Assembly (NCBI RefSeq): GCF_014697355.1
Contig: NZ_JACJRQ010000026.1
Coordinates: forward strand, 1 to 64,000
Direction of reading: 5' to 3'
DNA length: 64,000 bases
From: Nostoc calcicola FACHB-3891
GTDB lineage: Bacteria; Cyanobacteriota; Cyanobacteriia; Cyanobacteriales; Nostocaceae
The position numbers and the translations under genes are program-made. The notes under the pieces were generated by a model. It saw only the letters and a list, made by a program, of their open reading frames with translations, did not search any database and was not told where the DNA came from. Numbering within the stretch: the stretch's first letter is position 1; every line of letters starts with the position of its first letter. Positions 16,761-28,300 of the stretch are shown piece by piece.

Positions 16761-18530
16761 ATGCGCTGGTATTTAAAGTTTAGAATGCAGTGTGTATTTT
16801 TAATTCATGGTGTGCTATCACTGGTATCCATGTCGCCAAGTTATGGTAGTTTCTCTAGTTCATCGGTATTTTTAGAATTACCAAACCAGATAGTAGCGCA
16901 AGCACCAAATCCAGAAGGTGATCCAAATCGGCAGAGGTTTCCGCAATCTGCACCGACTCCAGAACCGCTACCACCAGAAACTCAAACACCGGTGCAGCCG
17001 ATTCCGACGCCAGAACCCTCGTCTGTGCCAACTGTTGAAAGTATTCAAGTTAAAAAAATTGAGGTGACGGGCAGTACAATTTTAAATTCAGAGCAACTGA
17101 GTTCCATCACTAAACCAGTTGAAGGACGTTCCGTCAGTTTGGAAGAACTGAGAAAAGTTGCCGATGATATCACTCAAATCTACCTCGATCGCGGCTATAT
17201 CACCTCAAGAGCAATTTTAGTAGACCAAGCAATTACTGGTGGTGTGGTGCAAATTCAGGTAATTGAAGGTGGTCTAGAAAAAGTTGAAATCCAAGGACTA
17301 AAACGCCTCAATCCTGATTATGTGCGATCGCGTGTCTCTCTAGGCGCTGGCAAACCTCTTTCCACAGCTAATTTAGAAGACCAGTTAAGATTGTTACGAA
17401 ACGATCCCCTACTGTCAAATGTAGAAGCTAGCTTACGTACCGGTAGCGAAGTTGGTCAAAGCATTCTAGTAGTCAGAGTTACCGAAGCCGATCCCTTTGA
17501 TGGGACATTTAGCATTGATAATTATTCACCGCCCAGCGTTGGTTCTGAAAGATTAGGCGTCAGTGCTAGTTACCGTAACATCACAGGTATAGGAGATAAA
17601 TTTGCAGCGTCTTATTACCGCACAACTCGTGGAGGCTCGAATATCTATGATTTTAGCTACCAAGTGCCGTTAAATGCGATGAATGGTACTTTACAGCTAC
17701 GTACCACCATTAACAACAACGAAGTCGTCCAAGAACCTTTTAAGAGCTTTGATATTCGTGGAGAATCTCAGTTGTATGAAGTGAGTTATCGTCAGCCACT
17801 AGTGCGATCGCCTCGTGAAGAATTCGCCTTATCATTAGGCTTTACTGTTCAAAATGGTCAAACATTTACCTTTGCAGGCCCAACACCCTTTGGCTTTGGT
17901 CCCGACGAAGAAGGTAACAGTCGTACCCGTGTGATTAAGTTTGGCCAAGATTATGTGGCACGAGATGTAAAAGGTGCATGGGCATTGCGATCGCTATTTA
18001 GTTTGGGTCTTGGCAGTTTTGATGCCACGATTAACTCTGACCCTGTTCCTGATGGTCGCTTTTTTAGTTGGTTGGCACAAGTCCAACGAGTACAACAGCT
18101 CAACGACCGTAACCTTTTAATTGCCCAAGCCGAGGTACAACTAACGCCCAATGGATTATTACCTTCTCAACAGTTTGTAATTGGTGGTGGTCAATCTCTG
18201 CGCGGTTATCGCCAAAATGCTCGCGCTGGCGATAATGGAGTACGATTTTCCCTAGAAGACCGATTCACAATCCAAAAAGACGAATCTGGGAACCCGATGC
18301 TGCAAGTTGCTCCATTTTTCGATGCGGGAGTTATTTGGAATGTGAGTAATAACCCCAACCAATTACAGAAACAGCAATTTTTAGCTGCTCTGGGACTGGG
18401 AGTTTTATGGCAACCTCTACCAAGTCTAAATATGCGCTTAGATTATGGTCTTCCCCTAATTGACTTAGACGATCGGGGTGAAAACGCTCAGGATAATGGC
18501 TTTTATTTTAGTTTAGGATATAAACTTTGA
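16761..18530 (+). CDS. TpsB-family outer-membrane transporter (ShlB/FhaC/HecB type)
   Basis: The 589-residue product has an N-terminal signal region (about 1-47), a Pro-rich linker, then a POTRA domain starting VKKIEVTGSTIL and running through YLDRGYITSRAILVDQ (about 95-175), and a second POTRA-like segment (about 175-240, RLNPDYVRSRVSL...LRLLRNDPLLSNVEA). The rest is an amphipathic beta-barrel with the conserved barrel-lock motif SLRGYR (about 480) and the terminal aromatic signature FYFSLGYKL needed for outer-membrane insertion. TpsB proteins secrete a cognate TpsA exoprotein by recognising its N-terminal TPS domain. The divergently encoded TPS-CHAT protein is the obvious partner; the second exoprotein at 56.9 kb has no TpsB of its own in the window and could share it. 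Confidence 0.92.
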   Translation: MRWYLKFRMQCVFLIHGVLSLVSMSPSYGSFSSSSVFLELPNQIVAQAPNPEGDPNRQRFPQSAPTPEPLPPETQTPVQPIPTPEPSSVPTVESIQVKKIEVTGSTILNSEQLSSITKPVEGRSVSLEELRKVADDITQIYLDRGYITSRAILVDQAITGGVVQIQVIEGGLEKVEIQGLKRLNPDYVRSRVSLGAGKPLSTANLEDQLRLLRNDPLLSNVEASLRTGSEVGQSILVVRVTEADPFDGTFSIDNYSPPSVGSERLGVSASYRNITGIGDKFAASYYRTTRGGSNIYDFSYQVPLNAMNGTLQLRTTINNNEVVQEPFKSFDIRGESQLYEVSYRQPLVRSPREEFALSLGFTVQNGQTFTFAGPTPFGFGPDEEGNSRTRVIKFGQDYVARDVKGAWALRSLFSLGLGSFDATINSDPVPDGRFFSWLAQVQRVQQLNDRNLLIAQAEVQLTPNGLLPSQQFVIGGGQSLRGYRQNARAGDNGVRFSLEDRFTIQKDESGNPMLQVAPFFDAGVIWNVSNNPNQLQKQQFLAALGLGVLWQPLPSLNMRLDYGLPLIDLDDRGENAQDNGFYFSLGYKL

Positions 18531-18588
18531 GTGAGGTGCAAGGTAGGGTTGGGGTGGGGTAAAGCGTATGTAGGACAAAGGTTTGAGC

Positions 18589-18846
18589 TTAAGTTGACAC
18601 CTGTAGGGGCGCGGCAGTGCCCAGGGGTGTTAACTTAACGTGAAATCTATGTACTGCAAGGAACTGAAGTTCCTTGCTCATAGCGAAAGTCATCTGAAGA
18701 TGACTGAGTATACCCCAAAATTTTCAGTCATCTTTTAGATGACTTTCGCTGTTAGCCAAGAAATTTATTTCTTGGCGGGTGACAAAGCCAAGAATTAAGC
18801 CATTTATAGCTTAAGTTGACACCCCTGTGCCGTGCCCCTACAGGTG
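18589..18846. repeat. Multi-hairpin inverted-repeat element of about 250 bp
   Basis: The outer arms, CACCTGTAGGGGCGCGGCAG... (from about 18598) and ...GTGCCGTGCCCCTACAGGTG (to about 18845), are about 36 bp imperfect inverted repeats. Inside are three hairpins: GCAAGGAAC-TGAA-GTTCCTTGC (18656-18677, perfect); a long stem in which AGCGAAAGTCATCT (18682-18695) pairs with AGATGACTTTCGCT (18737-18750) and AAGATGACTGA pairs with TCAGTCATCTT; and GCCAAGAAAT-TT-ATTTCTTGGC (18755-18776, perfect). No coding frame is present. It may be a MITE or a structured RNA. Confidence 0.75.
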
Positions 18847-18944
18847 TACCTTGTTTGTTAACAAAAATTACGTGAATATACTAACAAGTTCCGACTTTTC
18901 TCCGACCTTTTCCGACCGTCAAACTGTATACCAGGCAGTAGAGT

Positions 18945-19120
18945 ATTTAAATAAGCAGTATTATCCCCAACTTCCAATACGGTTCGGTTAAAGGGGAAAG
19001 GGGAAAGGGGAAAGGGGAAAGGGGAAAGGTTTCAAATACATCCTTTACCCCAAAACCATTTCCCAGACGACAAGGGAAGTTTATACTGCTTATCCGAACC
19101 GTATTGCTCCAACTTCCTTA
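18945..19120. repeat. Inverted-repeat element carrying (GGGGAAA)n tandem repeats
   Basis: CAATACGGTTCGG near 18976 is complementary to CCGAACCGTATTG near 19094, and AAGCAGTAT just outside the left copy pairs with ATACTGCTT inside the right one. Between them lie five GGGGAAA units (about 18993-19028), GGTTTCAAATACATC and CCCAGACGACAAGGGAAG. The last two pieces recur at 62872-62893 (inverted) and 63025-63046, so this is a dispersed family. No gene is seen from 18531 to 19387. Confidence 0.7.
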
Positions 19121-19387
19121 GAGGGTAAATCGGAAAAATGACCGTAAATTTAACTAATAAATTGCTAATTTACTGTATTCTTAGAAAACCAGGTATTTAT
19201 TATGGGTATCTCTGGCATATCTACTGACTTTTGGAGTAGTTATGCTGAGGTACTGTCATTTGCTGTTTGTGGTCTTCCAAAGCTAAAAACTATACAAACT
19301 TAGACTGTTGGAAGTTAACAGAATATTGAGCCTATTTTTCCAGAATATACAAATTATTTACTGAGATTACCCTCCTCAAGATAGATT

Positions 19388-22300
19388 ATGACAAGCGATC
19401 GCTCACATCTCAAATTAGCTGTCCTGGAAATTCAAGATTTGCTCAAGTCTCTAGCCAAGGGAGAGCAATTCGATGAAACTCTAATTAAAACTTTTGGCGA
19501 TGGACTGAACACAGAAGCGGCTGCAAACCTCCGCAGACAGTGGACGATAGGAGATTTTTCCGAGTTACCTGACATTGAAATTCGCTCTGCTTCAGAACTC
19601 AACGGGGCTAATGGTGCATTTTCTACATACACAAATCATATTTATTTATCCAGAGAATTTTTAGGACACAATTCTTATTCTCCTAGTGCCATTACTAGTG
19701 TTCTTTTGGAGGAAATTGGGCACTTCATCGACTCGAAGGTTAATAGAGTTGATGCAGCAGGTGATGAAGGCGCAATCTTTTCGGCGTTGGTGCGGGGAGA
19801 GAATCTTAGCCCTGAACAATTGCAAGTCTTGAAAATTGAAAATGACTTTACCACAGCGAACATTGATGGTTCATCGATAGTCATAGAACAAGCGGTTACC
19901 TATACAGGGAGTAATTTAGGGGAATCTGTAACTAAATTGTCTTCCTTTTTTAGCGATTTACAAGGTCAACTAAATAGCTTTGCATCTAGTAAATCTCTAC
20001 CTTTGTTAGGAACAAATCTTTGGACTAATACTCAATTTAAATGGTTAGATTCTCTCAGCAGTTCAATTGGAGCTATTAATCAATCATCTTTAACAGCAAG
20101 CTCTCTTGTTTCTCAAATTAATGCTATTAGTGGCTTATCTGCCTCAAATTTATCTGAGACTGCTGATGCAGTCAGCTTTGATTTAGCAGTTCAGTCAACC
20201 AGAACATTGACTAGTAATCTAGCATCTAAACTAGGCTTGTCTTGGTTAGGTTTAGATATTGCTGGTAGTGCTGCTGTTGGGGCTAATTTTAATACTAGTT
20301 TAAAGGTAACGATTAATAAAACGAGCAGTCCTCTAGTACAGGCAAATAGTGATTTGCGTGTGGGGATTGATGCTTCTTTATCTAACAGCTTTAGTGCAGT
20401 TGGTAAAATTGGGCTTCTTCAAGTCGAAGCTAAAGACGATCAAGCTAATCCTAATGATAGTCGTCTCAAAGCCAATTTAGTTATTGGTACAAATGGAAAT
20501 GCTAATAGCTTCATTGTTGACGATGCTAACAGTAATATTAAATTTGACCTCAAAACATCTTTGCCATCGGTTTCTTTTTTAGGAAGCAACTTTTCTCTGC
20601 CTACAATAACATCTGATTTAGATTTTATTATAAGTAATGGTGGAGTAACAGGTGCTAACTTCAACAATGTTAATGTCAATCTAGGTACTAATTTTTTGGG
20701 TGGATTACGCTCAACAATTGATAAAGTTCTTAAACCAATTCAACCTTTTATCGATTTACTGAGCAAGGATATTGCACCTATATCTAAATATGATACTGTC
20801 AGAAATTTATTTGATAAAAACAACGATAATAAAGTAACACTGGTAGATTTTATTTATTTTGGCGACCAGTTAAACGGAACAAAATATGGACAGAATGTTG
20901 ATAGTTTTCTCAAAGCAGTAAGGGATATTAAAACTCTCAATTCAGGAACCACATTAGTTAATAGCACTGGCTTTAGTCTATCTAGTAATAATACTGCTAA
21001 CTATACTTCGGGAATTAATATTAATAATCAGCCAGGTTTATATGTGCCAATTATTAGCAATAAAACTGTTGCTTATGATTTATTACGAGGAATAGATGTA
21101 CCTTTATTTAGTTATCAACTTCCTAAATTAAGTTTAGCAAACTTTACATATAACCAATTTACACCTTTAATCGGTCCGTTGGGTGTTAATTTTGGCGTTG
21201 ACCTAAATGCTAACGCTCAATTTGGTTTTGGTTACGACACCTACGGATTAAAGCAATTTATTTCGACTAACAATTCTGCCAAGATCCAAGACGGTTTTTA
21301 TATTAGCGATCGCCAAAATGTTGACGGTACTGGCGCTGATATTGCAGAAATTACTCTGGCGTCGAGAATCAGGTTAGAAGGTGGCGCAAGTATCTCAGTT
21401 GCCAAAGCATTTGTAGGTGGCAATATTAGCGGGACAGTTGATTTTAATCTCCACGATGCTAACGGCGATGGCAAAATCAGAACCTCAGAAATTCCTAGCG
21501 ATTTATTAAATCTCTTTGATATTAATGCCAATATTTCTGCTGGGGTTCAGGCTTGGGCAGAAGTCAATTATTTGATCGGCAAAAAAAGATGGGATTGGAG
21601 TGGAGGAGAAGTAAAACTTATTGATATCAATCGACAGGGAAGTTCGCCTACACAAGAGCCTTTTAAACCTATTTTAGGTGTCTCGACTGCTGGCGTTTTG
21701 AACCTTTACGTCGGTACGAGTGCTTCATCGAGAAATGTTAACCAAAAGGAAATTAACGAAACTTTCCTTCTTAGCTTAGTTTCTTCCCAAATTCAAGTAA
21801 AAGCCTTTGGTAATGAACAACTATTTACTGGTATTAGCCGAGTTTCAGCCCTTGGAGATGCTGGTAATGATGCCATAGAACTATCAGAAACTTTAACAGT
21901 AATTGCTGATTTTGATGGTGGTATCGGTAACGATATCCTTTCTGGTGGTGCGGGAAAAGATACCCTCAAAGGTGGCGATGGAAACGATGTGCTTTCCGGA
22001 CGCGGGGATAACGATGTTTTAGACGGTGGCGTAGGAAACGATGTTTTAGATGGTGGCGATGGTGACGATAATCTGACTGGCGGACTAGGAGAAGACCGCT
22101 TATTCGGAGGAACTGGCGTAGATACCCTAACTGGTGGCGCAGGGAATGACCAGTTAGCAGGGGGTGATAACAATGATGTTCTCAATGGTGGTGACGACGC
22201 AGATAACCTCCAAGGTGGGGGAGGTAATGACTTCCTTGATGGTGGAAATCAGAATGACATCCTCAGTGGTAATGAAGGAGATGATACCCTGCTTGGTTCC

Positions 22301-25300
22301 TCCGGTGATGACAAACTGTACGGCGGAATCGGAAATGACAAACTCTCCGGTGGTGACGGTAACGATCAATTAGTTGGCGAAGAAGGGGATGATTCCCTCA
22401 AAGGAGACAGCGGTAACGATGTCCTGATGGGGGGTGCAGGTGTGGATACCCTGGAGGGGGGTATTAATGACGATTATCTCGACGGTGGTACTGGAAATGA
22501 CAAACTCTCCGGTAATGAAGGAAACGATGTTTTAGTCGGTGGTAGCAATGACGATCGCTTAGAAGGTGGAGAAGGCATAGATCAACTCGATGGAGGTGCT
22601 GACAACGATACTCTCTTAGGCGGGACTCAAAACGATATTCTCTTTGGGGGTGCAGGAAACGATCGCCTCGAAGGTAACGACAATGACGATCAACTTTGGG
22701 GAGAATCTGGACAAGATACCCTGTTGGGAGGTGCAGGTAGCGATCGCCTCTCTGGTGGCACAGAAAACGATATCGTTGCAGGTGGAACTGAAAACGATGT
22801 TTTAGAAGGAAACGACGGCGACGATCAATTATGGGGTGGAGAACAAGACACCCTCAAAGGTGAAGGCGATCTAGCTACTGGTGGAGATGACCAACTTTTT
22901 GGCGGTGCTGGAAACGACAAACTCTATGGTGGAGTGGGTGGCGATCGCTTAGAAGGAGAAAGTGGCAATGATGAATTATATGGCAACGCTGGCAACGATA
23001 CCATTATTGGTGGTGCGGGAACAGACTCCCTTTCTGGTGGTGCGGGAACAGACTCCCTTTCTGGTGGAACAGAAAACGATATCCTAGCAGGTGGAACAGA
23101 AAGCGATCGCCTAGAAGGAAATGAAGGCGACGATCAGTTATGGGGTGGGCAACAAGATACCCTCAAAGGTGAAGGCGATGTTGCTACTGGTGGAGATGAC
23201 ACGCTTTTAGGTGGCGCAGGTAATGACAAACTCTATGGTGGGGTGGGTAGCGATCGCTTAGAAGGGGAAGCCGATAATGATGAATTATCCGGCAACCTGG
23301 GCAACGATACCTTAATTGGTGGCTTCGGTAGTGATACCTTATTTGGCGGCGCGGATAACGATTTCCTCGATGGTGGTAATGACGCAGACATCCTCGATGG
23401 CGGTGCTGGGAATGATATCCTCGATGGCGGTCAAGGCAATGATATCCTCAAAGGTGCAGCAGGTAAAGATACGCTTTACGGTGAAGCAGGTGACGATAAT
23501 TTAGATGGTGGTTCAGAAGACGATCTGCTGATTGGAGGAATTGGACAAGATACCTTATTGGGTAATACAGGCACAGACATCTTATTTGGTGGTTATGAGA
23601 ATGACGTACTCAAAGGCGATGCAGGCGCAGATTTCCTGTATGGCGAACAAGGCAATGACAGCATAGAAGGTGGTGCAGACGCAGACCAAATAGAAGGTGC
23701 AGAAGGCAATGACAGCCTCAAAGGAGATGCTGGCAATGATACCTTACTGGGTGCAGAAGGCAATGACACCCTTTATGGCGGTACAGAAAATGACAGTTTA
23801 GATGGTGGAGAAGGACAAGATACCCTTTACGGGGATGCAGGAAACGATACCCTGATTGGCGGTGAAGGCACAGATTTACTTTATGGTGGCGCACAAGCAG
23901 ATTTTCTCCAAGGTGGATTAGGGGAAGATACTCTAGATGGCGGTTCGGAAAACGATGACTTATGGGGGGGAGCAGGTAACGATCAACTACTTGGTAATGC
24001 AGGTAGCGATAACCTCAAGGGAGACGATGGCGATGATAAGCTGCAAGGTGGAGATGGCAATGATACCCTTGCAGGTGGAGATGGTAACGATCTGCTGGTA
24101 GGTGATGAAAGCAATGACCCGAATTTAACAGCTACCAAATCAGGAAACGATTTCCTATCAGGTGGAATCGGAAATGACAGACTTTTTGGTTATTTGGGTA
24201 ATGATACCCTCATTGGTGGCGAAGGAAAAGATTGGTTAGAAGGTGGGTTTGGCAATGACACCATCAAAGGCGGAACTGATGCAAATCCCGATGTTAAAGA
24301 TAGTGATGCCGATGTTTTTGTTCTTGCCCCAAGTTCGGGAACAGATACAATTTATGGCTTCGATCCGACTAAAGACATTATTTATCTCAGCAACGGATTA
24401 ACTTTTGCTTTTATTAAAGTTGAAGGTGATGGAAACGGCAATACCAAGATTATTGATTTAGATACTGGAGATACTCTAGCTAAATTAATCGGCATAGATC
24501 CAAGTCAAATTACTCGTGCCAACGTTGACGAAGAAAATGTTGAACCAAATCGCTTAGAATTTGACAGCAAAAAGCCCATCTATGCCAAAGATGAAACCGT
24601 TACACTCGTTAATACAGTAGTTCGAGATGCCAATGGTGCAGGTGATATAGAACGAATTGATTTTTGGCTGCAAAAAGATAGCGGTAACTGGCAAGATATC
24701 AGCGATATTGGCTTTAAAGGACTTGATGGATCAGTAGCTTGGGGCGATTTCAATAAAGATGGATTTAACGATCTTCTCATTGCTGGACAAAATGATAAAA
24801 CTGGCAGTTATCCCATTCGCGTCTACAAAAATAACAAAGATGGTACGTTTTCAGAAGTAAATCTAAATTTACCAGATTTAACAGCCTATCGTCGCGGGGT
24901 CACTTGGGGAGATTATAACAATGATGGCAATTTAGATATTTTGGGTTCTGGTTATATTATTCCCAACCTCGGAGGCAACTTTAATGCCGATGCAATTATT
25001 CAGGTTAGTTTAATTCCCAGTTCTGACAAGACGGCACTTTGGCAAGATTATGATGGCGATCGTGATTTAGATTTATTACTATCTGGAACCGATGTAAATA
25101 GCTCCTCTTTTATCAAGCTTTATACCAATTCAAACAATACTTTTACTGAAACTAATCTCAGTACTAATATTGCTGGTTTAGTGTCTTGGAATCTAGCCCA
25201 ATCTGCAAATATTTTCTCAGTCGGCAAAAATTCCCTAAATCAATTGGTTGTCAATACATATTTGTATAACAGCGCAACCAAAACCTATAGCTCAACTCCC

Positions 25301-28300
25301 ACTTCTAAAGTTATATCCACACCAAATAATCAGAGCATCACACCCGATACAGTTAGTTGGTATGACTACAACAAAGATGGCATTTTAGATTTTGTTCTGA
25401 CTGGTTCTAATGGTGCAACAAATGGATTAGATGCAGTCACTCTGATTTATAAAGGTAATGTTGATGGCTCATTTACCTTAGCAGCAGATTTAACCAATAC
25501 TACGGGGGTAGTTGATGCAGATGCAGCTTGGGGAGAACTAAATGACAAAGCTACCCTCTTAGTTACTGGTAATAGCAACGAATATCGCACCCGTGCAGAA
25601 GATTTAAAAAGAGTTAGAATTCCGATTAGCAAGGTTTATCAATTCAACTCTACTACTAATCAGTTTGTAGAAATTACCACCAATTTGACAGAGGTTTATC
25701 ACCAAACCCAAGGTTCTCATGCCAGTTGGCAAGATTACGATAAAGATAACGATTTAGATATTCTGCTGACAGGTAAAGATTTCTTTGATAATCCCGTAAC
25801 TTTGCTTTATCGCAACGATGCAGGTACATTTGTCAATGCAATTTTCAATCCCTTAGCTACCGATTCGCGTCTTTCTACCTTTAATTACAATATTAATGGG
25901 TTAACTCCAGGAAATTATGTATTAAAAGGTACTGCTTACGATCATCAAACGGCTGCTCAAGAATATACTCTAGTTCCTGGTTCAGGTGAAGGTACTGGAA
26001 ACCGCGCTTTAGTCCTCGATGGCGTGGATGATGATGTTAATGTTGGTGCTGCTGCAAATTTAAAAGTTGATAAATTTCTTACCATTGAAGCTTGGATTAA
26101 TCCACTAAATGCTGGTCAAAACCAAGAGATTATTGTTGCTAAAGAAGGTGAATATGAAATCGGTCGATTCGCTAATGGTACTCTTGGTTGGGCATTAGCA
26201 AATACTAATCCTGGTTGGACATGGAGTTACACAACTTATGTAGTCCCTGAAAATCAGTGGACTCATATTGCATTTACTTATGCTTATGACTCTACTACTG
26301 GAAATGGAGTTGTGAACATTTATGCCAACGGGGTTGCAGTTTATACTTATAATTGCTCAGGCGTAATTGGTGATACAGATACAAATAATAATGAACTTCA
26401 GATTGGCGGTAGACAAGCAACTACCACTGTAGTATCACAATTTAAAGGACAAATTGATGAAGTTAGGGTTTGGAATGTAGCGAGAACTCAGCAACAGATT
26501 CAAGAAAACATGAATCGCCCGTTAACCGGAACCCAAGCGGGATTAGTAGGTTACTGGAACTTTGACCAAGTTAATTTAGGAACAGTTATTGATTTAAGCG
26601 GCAATGGTAATAATGGTCAATTGTTGAATGGTGCTACTCTCAACAGTTTTGTCACCCTAACAGGAACAGCAAATTTATCTGTTGAAGAATGGACTAAAAA
26701 CGTTACCTTTCTTACTGATATCACCATAGATAGTTTAGGCAATACTTATGCCTCTGGCAATTTCTACGAATCAATTGATATAGATGGACAACAATTAATT
26801 AGTAATGGTGGATATGACGTATTTATTACTAAGTTTAATAGCCAAGGAAATCGGGTTTGGGCTAAACGGATTGGTGGCTCGGATGATGATTTTATTGAAA
26901 GCATCACCACAGATAATTTAGGCAATATTTATGGCTATGGTTCTTTCACTGGAACTACCAATATAGATGGGGAACAATTAATTAGCAATGGTGAATATGA
27001 TGTATTTATTGCTAAGTTTGATAGCCAAGGAAATCGGGTTTGGGCTAAACAGATTGGTGGTTCTGGTTTTGATTCTGTTAAAAACATCACCACAGATAGT
27101 TTAGGCAACATTTATGCCTCTGGTGATTTCAATGGAACTATTAATATAGATGGGCAAGAATTAATTAGCGGTTATGACTCCTCTGAAGCATTTATTGCTA
27201 AGTTTGATAGCCAAGGGAATCGGATTTGGGCTAAACAGATTGGTAGTTCTTATTTTCTTTCTGTGGATAGCATCACCGCAGATAATTTAGGCAATACTTA
27301 TGCCTCTGGTTCTTTCAATCAAACTACCTATATAGATGGACAACAATTCACTAGCGGACCCTATGGTTCTGATGGATTTATTGCTAAATTTAATAGCCAA
27401 GGCAATCGGGTTTGGATTAAACAGATTAGTGGCTATTATTCTGATTCTATTAAAAGTATTGCCACAGATAGTTTAGGCAACATTTATGCCTCTGGTGATT
27501 TCCAGGTAACTATCAATATAGATGGTCTAGAATTAACTAGCACTAGTGAATATAATGTATTTATCGCTAAGTTTGATAGCCAAGGCAATGCGGTTTGGGC
27601 TAAACAAATTAGTGGTTCTAATTTTAGTTCTGTGGATAGCATCACCACAGATAGTTTAGGCAATATTTATGCCTCTGGCTCTTTCTATCAAACTATCAAT
27701 ATAGATGGTCTAGAATTAACTAGCAATGGCTCCTCTGATGGATTCATTGCTAAATTTGACAGCCAAGGCAATCGGATTTCGATTAAACAGATAGGTGGCT
27801 CTGATTTTGATGGTGTTTATCGCAGTATCATAGACAGTTCAGGCGATATTTATGCCTCTGGTTATTTCTCTCAAGAAAATGGAACTATAAAAAAGATTGA
27901 TCAAACTCCTGAGAAGCAGCAAAAAGAAAAGTTTGTTATCGGAGACTCTAACAAAAACTTCTATAGTTACGGCGGTGACTATAATGCCAGTTCTCAAGGA
28001 TTTACTTTTACAAATCCCACTGGAACACCAGCTTTAATTCGTAATTTCTACGATAAAGATGTTATTCAGCTTTACGGCTCATCAACGCAGTATCATTTAG
28101 AGCAATTTAGCGTTGCTAATTTAAAAAAAGAGCAAGTTTCCCAAGATTTATTAAATGAAATCAAAAGCTTGTACAATGCTGGTGAGGTTGTTACAGCAAT
28201 TCTCTACAATCCAGATCGCCAAGGTTGGAATGCAGATAATGATGGTATCTATCAACCTTATGGTGGCAAAGCTTATCTACTCGCTATAGTGGGTGGTGTT

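Noticed and set aside
16761..19388. The giant adhesin as the secretion partner of the TpsB pore
   Set aside because: It lacks a TPS domain and a Sec signal and has a type I-like C-terminus, whereas the divergent exoprotein has a clear TPS domain.
21905..24290. Regular short repeats that could suggest a CRISPR array
   Set aside because: They are in-frame 27-nt RTX codon repeats without unique spacers or conserved direct repeats.
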